Shown: one piece after another, positions 17,443 to 24,008 of the stretch
Layout of the letters: every line of letters begins with the position of its first letter
Numbering within the stretch: position 1 is the stretch's first letter
NCBI GenBank assembly: GCA_027063785.1
Contig: JAMORC010000010.1
Location: 1 to 45,240, forward strand
Length of the DNA: 45,240 bases
DNA from: Desulfurobacteriaceae bacterium
Lineage (GTDB): Bacteria; Aquificota; Aquificia; Desulfurobacteriales; Desulfurobacteriaceae
Reading direction: 5' to 3'
Program-made: the position numbers and the translations under genes
Notes under the pieces: generated by a model
Databases searched by the model: none
What the model saw: only the letters and a program-made list of their open reading frames with translations
Told to the model about the DNA's origin: nothing

Positions 17443-18182
17443 AAGTCCTTCTCAAGTTTTGCTTGGACGGAGAAGTTAAAGCAAAGGAGTTAACTCCTAA
17501 GGTAGTTCACGGTCTCTTTTTTTCGCTTTTTAGCAACAGAGAAATTGGAGAAAAGTTTCACTCGTCGAGCGTTAAACCGTTTTCTCTCTTCTTTCCGCTT
17601 TACTTTCGCTCCCCTGAAAGGGTGGTTAAAAGCTTTTCTCTGGAAGTTAATGTTTTAAACAATGCGCTCTACCCCTTGTTTGCAGGAGAACTTCTGGGCA
17701 GGATTAGAGAGGGGGTTGAGTTCAAGGTAGGGAAAGTCAAACTTTATCTGAAAGATTTTAGAGGCCTCGAAGTTGCTACTTATGAGAAATTCCTTGAGGA
17801 AAAGGGGGAGAGGGACTATGTTTTGGATTTCTTAACTCCCACTGCTTTTAAAAAGGGGAATTACGATTATCCTCTTCCCGATCCTTATCTGCTGGTTAAA
17901 AACCTGATCGGTCGCTGGAACGTCTGGTCTCCTTTTAAATTTTCCCAAGAAGAACTGAAGTCCCTTTGTCACTCCCTCGTATTGTCGGGTTGCTGGATAA
18001 AGACGAAGAAGGTGGAAATCTCTCCCGAGGCAAAATTTACCGGTTTTTCGGGAAGGGTTTACTTCTACTGTTCGGATGTTGAATTTCGGGAAAAAGTGGC
18101 AGCTCTTTTGAAATTTGCCGAGTTTGCCGGTGTCGGCAGGAAGACGACAATGGGTTTCGGGAAAGTGAAATGTTTAAGGTAA
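17433..18182 (+). CDS. cas6: Cas6 CRISPR RNA endoribonuclease
   Basis: Processes the pre-crRNA at the repeat. The 249-residue protein has two RAMP/ferredoxin-like halves. The C-terminus carries the glycine-rich signature: FTGFSGRVYFYC, then FAEFAGVGRKTTMGFGKVK. The N-terminal region has the usual LTPKVVHGLFFSLF segment, with H26 a candidate catalytic His. The start is GTG at 17433 and overlaps the RAMP remnant. It is followed by the CARF nuclease with a 13-nt overlap. It could still mature transcripts from both arrays in the window even though the local effector complex is gone. Confidence 0.92.
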   Translation: MPVKVLLKFCLDGEVKAKELTPKVVHGLFFSLFSNREIGEKFHSSSVKPFSLFFPLYFRSPERVVKSFSLEVNVLNNALYPLFAGELLGRIREGVEFKVGKVKLYLKDFRGLEVATYEKFLEEKGERDYVLDFLTPTAFKKGNYDYPLPDPYLLVKNLIGRWNVWSPFKFSQEELKSLCHSLVLSGCWIKTKKVEISPEAKFTGFSGRVYFYCSDVEFREKVAALLKFAEFAGVGRKTTMGFGKVKCLR

Positions 18183-19252
18183 TGGTGTCTCCGGTCTCTA
18201 CGCAGGTTTTCCCGGTCGTGGTTACTGCTTTGACTGTAAAACCTGAAAAGGTCGTTCTTCTTACTACTCCGAGGGTTGACGTCTTTGCCGGTCTGATAGA
18301 AAGGGCTTTGAAATTTTCCGGAATCGGGATTGAAAAGCGGTATATTGACCCGTACTCTTTCGATTCGATTTCCTCGACAGTTTCGGATCTTGAAAACCCT
18401 TTCTGCTTGCTAAACTGCGGTACGAAATTTACGGCAATCAGCCTTTTCAGAATTTTCGGTGTTAAGAGAACTTGCTACTACCTGCCCGACGGAAGGGTTG
18501 TCGATTTTGACGGAAATGAAATTGTAAAAGTATCAGATAAGCTCGTTGATGTTGATCTTCACTCTCAGATGTACGGCTTTGAAATTGTTGAAGAGAGGGA
18601 AGACGTTGAGAGAATAAGGTTTAGAGAAGAGCTTACTCGCTATATTGCAAGAAGGCCTATTTTGTTGGCTATTCTTGTAAAGCTTTTCCAGCGGGGTTTT
18701 GTCCGTTCTCTTCCCGGTGATTTTGCGGAGTTGGCGAAGAAAAAAGGAGTTTTGGCTTATAAAGGTGGGAGATTTATAGCCCTTGATAGGGAATATCTGG
18801 GAGGAAAGTGGCTTGAGGAATTTGTTTTCCTGGAGCTTTTGGACAAGGGATTTTACGATGTAAGCATAGGGGTAAAGGTGAAGTGGTATGGAGAGGATGT
18901 AATAAACGAGATAGATGTAATAGCGACCAAGAATAACCGGCTTTATATCTTTTCCTGCAAGACCGGGAAACACTTAAGGGACATATTAAAGCATCTCTAT
19001 GAATTGGAGGAGCTGACCGAGAGAATCGGAGGTGATTTCGGAAGGAGTTTCCTTGTAATACCGGAAAACCTTTATAGTCCTTTTCCGCCGAATGAGAAAG
19101 AATTGCGAAATACTTACGGTTCAAACTACTTTAAGTTCTACAAAAGAGAGCTGAGCAAGCACAAGAGTTTTAGAAACTTATCAAAAAGAGCCAAACTTCT
19201 GGGTATAGAAATATTAACTCCGAAGGTTCTGGAGGGGAAGAAATGGCTTTAA
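18170..19252 (+). CDS. Card1/Can2-like CARF-PD-(D/E)XK nuclease (DUF1887)
   Basis: A 360-residue ancillary type III effector. The N-terminal CARF domain (about 1-145) shows VSPVSTQVFPVVV, KVVLLTT and LLNCGTKFTAIS, the ligand-binding G-T-K loop. A linker/winged region follows. The C-terminal nuclease domain (about 210-310) shows WLEEFVFLELL, NEIDVIATKNN and YIFSCKTG, the E / E-x-D / x-C-K-T motifs of Card1 and Can2. These enzymes bind cyclic tetra-adenylate and cut single-stranded DNA/RNA or nick DNA. The residue two before the active-site Lys is Ser rather than Glu; I think other DUF1887 proteins share this, but I cannot check. It overlaps the next gene by 10 nt. Confidence 0.88.
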   Translation: MFKVMVSPVSTQVFPVVVTALTVKPEKVVLLTTPRVDVFAGLIERALKFSGIGIEKRYIDPYSFDSISSTVSDLENPFCLLNCGTKFTAISLFRIFGVKRTCYYLPDGRVVDFDGNEIVKVSDKLVDVDLHSQMYGFEIVEEREDVERIRFREELTRYIARRPILLAILVKLFQRGFVRSLPGDFAELAKKKGVLAYKGGRFIALDREYLGGKWLEEFVFLELLDKGFYDVSIGVKVKWYGEDVINEIDVIATKNNRLYIFSCKTGKHLRDILKHLYELEELTERIGGDFGRSFLVIPENLYSPFPPNEKELRNTYGSNYFKFYKRELSKHKSFRNLSKRAKLLGIEILTPKVLEGKKWL

Positions 19253-20094
19253 AAACAGGATTTAAGCAGGCATTTATATCTCAAGTAGGCTTTTTCTTTA
19301 AAGATAAAGTTGCCGGTTTTTCGACTTTTTTAATAATCCTAGCCCTTTCGGTTGTTACCGGATGGTTTCCCGATGGTCTTGGTGTTGCGGTTTTTGATGG
19401 GGAGTGGAAAAGAGGATTGATAATGATGTTGGTTTCTTGTTTTATAGTTGCATTCTTTGTTTATGTCGGTGTGAAATATTACAGCGACCTTGAGTTCGAT
19501 GTTGAAGAGAAGAAACCCGACAAGAAAAAAGCTTTGCTTTTCTTTTTAAGTAATATCGTGATAAGTAAAACCTGCGATCTTGAAAGCTTTTTGGAAGATT
19601 TTCTGAAGGAAAATGAGGGCAAAAGTTTAAGTGAAATTAAATCTCGCATTAATGAATCTCCCGTGTCTCGCTGGAGGATGGCTTTGGAAGCCGTAGAGTA
19701 TCACTTGCCGGAACTTAAAAAGTTGGTGCTTTTAGTTTCAAGAGAGTCTTTTCCTCAAGTTCCGTACTTTGAGAAGTTTTTCAAGTCTGTCCTGCCGCAG
19801 GCTTCTGAAGTTGAAGTGAGGATTTTTAAGGTTGATGATTTTGATGATGTTGAAAAAGTGTTTGATGCACTGAAAACTGCTTATCGAGAGCTTTATTCCG
19901 AAAGGTTAAAGGATAGAGACGTTATCATTGATGTTACGGGTGGCAGAAAGCCGGTTTCGATTGCAGGTGCTTTAATGACCGTTGCTCATCCCAATAGGGA
20001 ATTTCAATATGTTTCTTACCGTAAGGAGAACGGGAAGGATGTTTATGAAGTTAAATCTTACGATGTGAGGTTGATAAGCCGTGATAACGTTTAA
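19243..20094 (+). CDS. Two-TM CARF-like membrane protein (candidate type III membrane effector)
   Basis: A 283-residue protein with two transmembrane helices near the N-terminus (about 24-41, FSTFLIILALSVVTGWF, and 57-80, LIMMLVSCFIVAFFVYVG) and a large cytosolic domain. The latter begins KKALLFFLSN and contains LKKLVLLVSRESF and VIIDVTGGRKPVSIAGAL, the D-x-T-G-G-x-K/R loop of CARF-type cyclic-oligonucleotide sensors. No nuclease motif is seen. Known parallels are Cam1 and other TM-CARF proteins that perturb the membrane on cyclic oligoadenylate binding. This one differs by having two helices. It sits between Card1 and csx3 with overlaps of 10 and 14 nt, so all are made together. Effector function is inferred. 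Confidence 0.72.
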   Translation: MALKTGFKQAFISQVGFFFKDKVAGFSTFLIILALSVVTGWFPDGLGVAVFDGEWKRGLIMMLVSCFIVAFFVYVGVKYYSDLEFDVEEKKPDKKKALLFFLSNIVISKTCDLESFLEDFLKENEGKSLSEIKSRINESPVSRWRMALEAVEYHLPELKKLVLLVSRESFPQVPYFEKFFKSVLPQASEVEVRIFKVDDFDDVEKVFDALKTAYRELYSERLKDRDVIIDVTGGRKPVSIAGALMTVAHPNREFQYVSYRKENGKDVYEVKSYDVRLISRDNV

Positions 20095-20383
20095 TGTTTC
20101 TGAAGTTTTAGGTGGAGAAGCTCTTTTGGTTGAATTTGAAATAGAAGGTGGCGTCACTACACCGAAGGAAGCCTTTAGCGTTGAACTGCCTCCCGTTCCT
20201 TACGGAAAGGGAGTAATTTTAAGCGGTAGAGGTCCTATCTGGCTTTACGGCAGACTGCTGCACCACTTTCATCCTGCAAAGTGGGTGGCCGTTTTCGACC
20301 CCAGATTGGGGGCAGTTGTTGTTCAGTCACATACCAGAGAAGTCAAGGAGGGAGATGTAATAGAGATTGGAGAGGGGGAATGA
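20081..20383 (+). CDS. csx3: Csx3/Crn3 ring nuclease
   Basis: This 100-residue protein matches Csx3 along its whole length: VILSGRGPIWLYGRLLHH, then FHPAKWVAVFDPRLGAVVV and SHTREVKEGDVIEI. Csx3 (Crn3) degrades cyclic tetra-adenylate and so shuts down type III signalling. It starts at GTG 20081, inside the 3' end of the membrane CARF gene, and overlaps the cas1 start (ATGA). Its presence beside two CARF proteins implies cA4 as their shared ligand, which is inference from the known specificity of the family. Confidence 0.92.
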   Translation: MITFNVSEVLGGEALLVEFEIEGGVTTPKEAFSVELPPVPYGKGVILSGRGPIWLYGRLLHHFHPAKWVAVFDPRLGAVVVQSHTREVKEGDVIEIGEGE

Positions 20384-21318
20384 AGGGGTATCTTTTTGTA
20401 ACGATTCCCGGAGCGAGTATTTCGAGGAAAGGAAATGTTCTAATAGTAGAAACAAAAGAAAGGAAAGTGCAGGTACCGGTAGGAGTTATAAAGCACGTCT
20501 TTCTTTTCGGTATGGTTAACATAACAGTCCCGGCTATAAGGCTTTTATCCTCTCGCGGTAAGTTTGTTTTTCTCCTGAACCGTTACGGCAGGCTCGTGAG
20601 CGTTGTTTATCCGGAGTTTTTCGGCAGTGATAATAACATCAGAATGAATCAGTACTTGGCTTTTAATGACGAGGAAAGGAAGGTAGGAATAACAAAGGAA
20701 CTCCTTACCAGAAAACTTGAGGTTGCTAAACTTGTTATCTACAACCTATATGTTTCCAGAAATTTAAGACCGGAAAACCTGAACGAGTGGGCAGAAGGAG
20801 TAAAAGCTTCTATCCTCTCTGCCGATAGCCTCCAGTCTCTTCTGGGAGTTGATGGCAGTATAAGCAAGTACCTTTACGGAAAGTTTTCGTCTTTTAACGA
20901 AAGTCCTTTTTACTTTGAGAGGAGGGAATATTATCCGCCGCCGGATCCTGTCAATGCTTTGCTCAGCTTGAGTTTTTCGATCTTCTATTCGATCATGCAT
21001 CCTCTGGTGTTGTCTTTTGGTTTTGACCCTTATCTCGGTTTTTTTCACGTAAGAAGGGGCAGACACGCTGCTCTCTGTTCTGATGTTATGGAGATAGTGA
21101 GGCCGCGTATTGCTGAGTTTGTATTTAATGCTTTAAATGATGAGTTTTTTACGCCGGAAGATTTTTCTCACGATAAGGGCGGTGTTTTTCTTAAATCCGA
21201 AGCTCTTAAGTCTTTCGTAAGGCTGTTTTCTGATGTGGTAATTCACGGGAAGAGAGAGCTTTTTATATCAGAGATGTCGGGATTTCTTAACTGGCTCAAA
21301 GAAGAGGTTAAAAAGTGA
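20380..21318 (+). CDS. cas1: Cas1 integrase, with Asp at the usual first Glu
   Basis: A 312-residue Cas1. ATG 20380 is the start; a longer in-frame extension to 20281 lies wholly inside csx3 and is not protein-like. Family features are an N-terminal beta domain (LFVTIPGASISRKGN-type), FVFLLNRYGR, DPVNALLSLSFSIFYSIM, GFDPYLGFFHVRRGRHAALCSDVMEIVRP (split by blocks) with the metal-binding His and Asp. At the position usually occupied by the catalytic Glu (G-x-E-G-x-x-x-x-x-Y) it reads LLGVDGSISKYLYGKF, an Asp. With cas2 it should insert spacers into the arrays; the substitution may lower activity or simply be tolerated. Confidence 0.93.
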   Translation: MKGYLFVTIPGASISRKGNVLIVETKERKVQVPVGVIKHVFLFGMVNITVPAIRLLSSRGKFVFLLNRYGRLVSVVYPEFFGSDNNIRMNQYLAFNDEERKVGITKELLTRKLEVAKLVIYNLYVSRNLRPENLNEWAEGVKASILSADSLQSLLGVDGSISKYLYGKFSSFNESPFYFERREYYPPPDPVNALLSLSFSIFYSIMHPLVLSFGFDPYLGFFHVRRGRHAALCSDVMEIVRPRIAEFVFNALNDEFFTPEDFSHDKGGVFLKSEALKSFVRLFSDVVIHGKRELFISEMSGFLNWLKEEVKK

Positions 21319-21587
21319 GGTATTTAGTTGCTTATGATATTTCGGACGACGCCGTAAGGAATAAGCTCGTTAAGCTTTTAAATGATTTCGGCAGAAGAGT
21401 TCAGTTCAGCTGTTTTGAGATAGAGATAACCCGAACTGACCTTGAAGAGTTGATAAACAGGGTAAACTATTTAATAAATAGCGAAACAGATAAAGTATTT
21501 TTCTTCCCGATTAGTGAATATGCTGCGCCATTTGTAAAGAAGTTGGGAAGAAAAGACGGAGAAGATAACTCCAATATGGTGTTATAA
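21315..21587 (+). CDS. cas2: Cas2, first of two
   Basis: A 90-residue ferredoxin-fold protein starting at GTG 21315 and overlapping the cas1 stop (GTGA). It has YLVAYDISDDAVRNKLVKLL at the N-terminus (the conserved Y-D-I), FGRRVQFSCFEIEIT and TDKVFFFPIS, the normal Cas2 layout. It would form the dimeric bridge of the Cas1-Cas2 integrase. A second, distinct Cas2 begins 3 bp after its stop. Confidence 0.92.
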   Translation: MRYLVAYDISDDAVRNKLVKLLNDFGRRVQFSCFEIEITRTDLEELINRVNYLINSETDKVFFFPISEYAAPFVKKLGRKDGEDNSNMVL

Positions 21588-21589
21588 GT

Positions 21590-21907
21590 ATGCCTAAGAG
21601 GATTAAAAGGTTTGTAGTTGCTTATGATATTTGCGTAAAGGATGATTCTTATATTGAAAAAAGAAGCTCGGTGAAGAGAAGAACGAAGGTAATGAGAGTC
21701 CTTTACGACTACGGTATCAGAACTCAGCTCAGTGTTTTTGAAGTGATGCTTGAAGGAAAGCAGTACGACCTTTTAATCGAAAGGTTTGAAAAGATTTTGA
21801 GAGAAGAGACAGATAAGATTTACATTTATCCGATAGATTCGGGGAGTGAGAGAAAAATAGTTCGTTTGGGGAAAGAAGCCGACGTCCTTGGAGACATTTT
21901 TCTGTGA
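21590..21907 (+). CDS. cas2: Second Cas2, divergent paralogue
   Basis: A 105-residue Cas2-family protein: KRFVVAYDICVKDDSYIEKR, then VMRVLYDYGIRTQLSVFEVML and TDKIYIYPIDSG. Compared with the first Cas2 it has a longer N-terminal loop after the Y-D-I and a longer C-terminus ending DVLGDIFL. It keeps the core strands, so it should be folded. Either it partners Cas1 alternatively or it forms a heterodimer with its neighbour. It is the last cas gene before the array 1 leader. Confidence 0.88.
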   Translation: MPKRIKRFVVAYDICVKDDSYIEKRSSVKRRTKVMRVLYDYGIRTQLSVFEVMLEGKQYDLLIERFEKILREETDKIYIYPIDSGSERKIVRLGKEADVLGDIFL

Positions 21908-22123
21908 TATAATAGGAGTGGAAAGATCCTTGAAAGTTGAATAAGGAAAGCGTTAAATTCCTCTAATTATTAGTTTATTCTAAAAACCGGATGTATTACC
22001 CTTTGTGTTTCAATGCTTTAAAGGGTGTTTGGCGAAAACCTTTGTTGGACAATGAGTTTTAGAAGATTATAAAACACCTTCGTATTTTAAGCCCTTTGAA
22101 ATCAATCTTTAAAAATCGGTGCT
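21908..22123 (+). promoter_or_regulatory. Array 1 leader
   Basis: This 216-bp AT-rich gap between cas2 and the first repeat contains TTAGTTTATTCTAAAA (21970-21985), almost identical to 44161-44176 before array 2. It also has a hairpin, ACCCTTT / AAAGGGT (about 21998-22026), and GTTTTA...TAAAAC (about 22054-22073). The leader motif lies 153 bp before the first repeat here but only 67 bp before it in array 2. I see no gene in it. Its place next to cas2 and the perfect leader-side repeats make this the acquisition end. Confidence 0.6.
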
Positions 22124-22548
22124 GTTGAAATGCCCGAAAAAGTGGACGGGATTGCGACTCAGCTTCACCCTCAACGACTGCAACGTCTTTGTTGATAGTT
22201 GAAATGCCCGAAAAAGTGGACGGGATTGCGACACTTGGATAGCATTTCAACAATGTTTTTGTTCTCACAACTTTTTGTTGAAATGCCCGAAAAAGTGGAC
22301 GGGATTGCGACAAGTTAGAAAGAAACCTATATTTCCCTCTAAACCTAAGAATCTTGTTGAAATGCCCGAAAAAGTGGACGGGATTGCGACAAGCCAAGGG
22401 ATCATTAATTCTGGAATATCTTTGAGTTCTTCTTGTTGAAATGCCCGAAAAAGTGGACGGGATTGCGACATTTTAATAAGGTCTGAAAGTATACGTCTGA
22501 GTTGCTTATCATAGTTGAAATGCCCGAAAAAGCGGACGGGATTGCAGC
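22124..22548 (+). CRISPR. CRISPR array 1: six 35-bp repeats
   Basis: Repeats begin at 22124, 22198, 22277, 22356, 22435 and 22514. The unit starts GTTGAAATGCCCG, has a short CCCG/CGGG stem, and ends GGGATTGCGAC, so the crRNA handle would be AUUGCGAC, as in some Thermus type III repeats. Spacers are 39, 44, 44, 44 and 44 bp. The first five repeats are identical. The last (22514-22548) has GCGG for GTGG and ends GCAGC instead of GCGAC, marking the trailer end. The array lies downstream of, and on the same strand as, the cas genes. Confidence 0.97.
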
Positions 22549-22968
22549 CTTAAGCCAGAAGGGTTTTGCAAATAAAGAGTGGACGGATAAGCTCGGAGAA
22601 GACGGAATACTGAAATCCGTCGGCTTCCGCCGGTCCAATTCTTCCTATCTTGAAACCGTATTCAACACCTTAGATAAAATCAAATACCTCGAATACGTTG
22701 TGATAGACGACGACAGGACAACGCCGATATGCAGGAGGCTCGGCGGAACAAAACTCCCCCGACCCTTCTGTGCAACCTACACTCCCCCAACCACTTCAAC
22801 TGCCGCTCAACTGTCCGTGCAATATTCAAAAGCTTCCGTGAGGCAAAAACCGCAAGAAAGCGAAAGCCCGAAGACGTTTAGCCTGTCTCCAAAAGGTTTA
22901 ACGCAAGCCCGCTGGATAGCTGGTGGAAGTTAACCGACTCTCTGGTAAAAAGAGCTGTCAATTCATAG
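22549..22968 (+). pseudogene. Decayed phage MuF-like (SPP1 gp7/Mu F) head morphogenesis gene, copy 1
   Basis: Directly after the terminal repeat the sequence reads as a disrupted minor head protein: LSQKGFANKEWTDKLGEDGI, then SVGFRRSN and YLETVF (a 6-bp deletion relative to copy 2 removes the following R-T-N). Next comes VVIDDDRTTPICRRLGGTKL, then a frameshift, then LHSPNHFNCRSTVRAIF, a premature TAG after KRKPEDV, and finally RFNASPLDSWWKLTDSLVKR to TAG 22966-22968. The D-x-R-T-x-x-x-C and P-x-H-x-N-C-R motifs are diagnostic for the Mu F/gp7 family. It has at least two frameshifts and cannot make the full protein. Confidence 0.8.
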
Positions 22969-22969
22969 G

Positions 22970-23535
22970 ATTCACGGAAAAATTCTTGAGAAGGCTAAAA
23001 GACTTTGTCAGAGTAACTTTGCCGACGAATGCCCGGAATGGAGGGAAGTAAAAAAGTTGATTGAAAAGTGGAAGTTACAACAGGAAATTAAAGAACGATT
23101 CTTAAAAAGACTGGAATCCTTTGAATGGAACAGTAAGAAACAGATTAAAGCAAACTTTCCAAAGCTTTGGGAAACAGAAGAAAAATACAGATGGCATGTC
23201 GGCAAGAGGATTAGGGACGGGCATGTTTCTTCGGAAGAAGAATACATAAAGAGGATTTTTGAAACGCTCTCAGAGCATACCTCTGTGGTTATCTATGAGG
23301 CTCCAAAGTGGAAAAGTGAAGAACATTGGCATAGAATTTTTATAGCAGGAAGTGCAGTTGGATTGTTATTGTTAGCGAAAAAGGGTCAATTTTGAGTGCA
23401 TTCAAGGTTGAAGAAGGCAAGTTTTCTAAATCGCTCAAAGGGTTAAAGGATGCAGGCTACAAAGCTTACAGAGGAAAAGAAAATACGCAAATTAAAGAGA
23501 TTGCTAAAAGAATACTACGCAGGCTTGATAGATAG
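22970..23535 (+). pseudogene. Frameshifted C-terminal domain of the phage protein, possible PBECR-type nuclease
   Basis: The frame opened at about 22955 continues LEKAKRLCQSNFADECPEWR through 23057-23395 (from a TTG, 112 codons), with WHVGKRIRDGHVSSEEEYIK and VVIYEAPKWKSEEHWHRIF. It stops after LLLLAKKGQF in an A5 run. Shifting one base there restores GSILSAFKVEEGKFSKSLKG up to a stop at 23533-23535. The layout (H-x-x-x-R, E-E-Y, then a strand pair and S-A-F) resembles phage nuclease domains of the barnase-EndoU-ColicinE5/D-RelE-like group fused to MuF proteins. The toxin identity is inference; the fusion to the MuF remnant is suggested by uninterrupted protein-like sequence across 22960. Confidence 0.5.
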
Positions 23536-23776
23536 TGCTAACGGTTTTGAAACGGATGTGTTTGAAATTATTGTTTGGAGCACCTATAGAGAGGATATAG
23601 GTAAGTATGCTCATCTCCTTTCCGAAGAAGAGAAACTAAAAGTTGTGGAAGCAGACGAAATAGCCCAAAGGCTTGCTAAAGAAAAGAAAGGAACGGAAGC
23701 AGGTTTAGGATTTGAACAGATTGTAAAGGTAATCAAGCAATATCCTATTTTTAGGACTGCTAAAACTATTACCTAG
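23450..23776 (+). CDS. Unknown small protein; candidate immunity protein of the MuF toxin
   Basis: A 108-residue, helix-rich, acidic-basic protein: RLLKEYYAGLIDSANGFETD, then VFEIIVWSTYREDIGKYAHL and EEEKLKVVEADEIAQRLAKE. No family is recognised. ATG 23450 follows a TAA by 3 bp. It overlaps the restored 3' end of the putative nuclease domain by 86 nt in another frame. It is intact although its neighbour is broken. The position just after a toxin-like domain is where immunity genes of polymorphic and MuF toxins sit, which is the only basis for the guess. Confidence 0.5.
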   Translation: MQATKLTEEKKIRKLKRLLKEYYAGLIDSANGFETDVFEIIVWSTYREDIGKYAHLLSEEEKLKVVEADEIAQRLAKEKKGTEAGLGFEQIVKVIKQYPIFRTAKTIT

Positions 23777-24008
23777 CTGTAATTCTTGACCGGCTTCCTT
23801 ACTTTTGTTTCAAAATTTCCACCAACTAAAAAACGCAACGTTCCTATACATTTCTTTTTTGGTCTTACTCTCAATCAAAAGCCCGCTGAAAGCGCACTTT
23901 GATGATAAAGCATATCAAAACTGCCGGCCGGAGCGGTCAAACCTCACCGATGCACGACTAAAGCGGATAGAAAAAACTTAAAATAAAAATCTCTACTGTT
24001 TGGAATAC

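Noticed and set aside
20281-20379. 33-residue N-terminal extension of cas1
   Set aside because: It lies wholly inside csx3 in another frame and has no Cas1-like sequence; ATG 20380 overlaps the csx3 stop in the usual coupled manner.
22059-22638. Long minus-strand frames (112, 68 and 77 codons) across array 1 with repeated C-R-N-P-V-H-F-F-G-H-F-N segments
   Set aside because: They are translations of the 35-bp repeat and its spacers; periodic peptides are an artefact of a CRISPR array.
22502-22933. A 143-codon plus-strand frame starting inside spacer 5 of array 1
   Set aside because: It joins spacer and repeat to the MuF remnant, then leaves the true frame after L-G-G-T-K-L; not an intact gene.
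23777-24008. Search for further phage or cas genes after the immunity candidate
   Set aside because: No frame of useful length or recognisable motif; the sequence is AT-rich and unstructured apart from the hairpin at its end.
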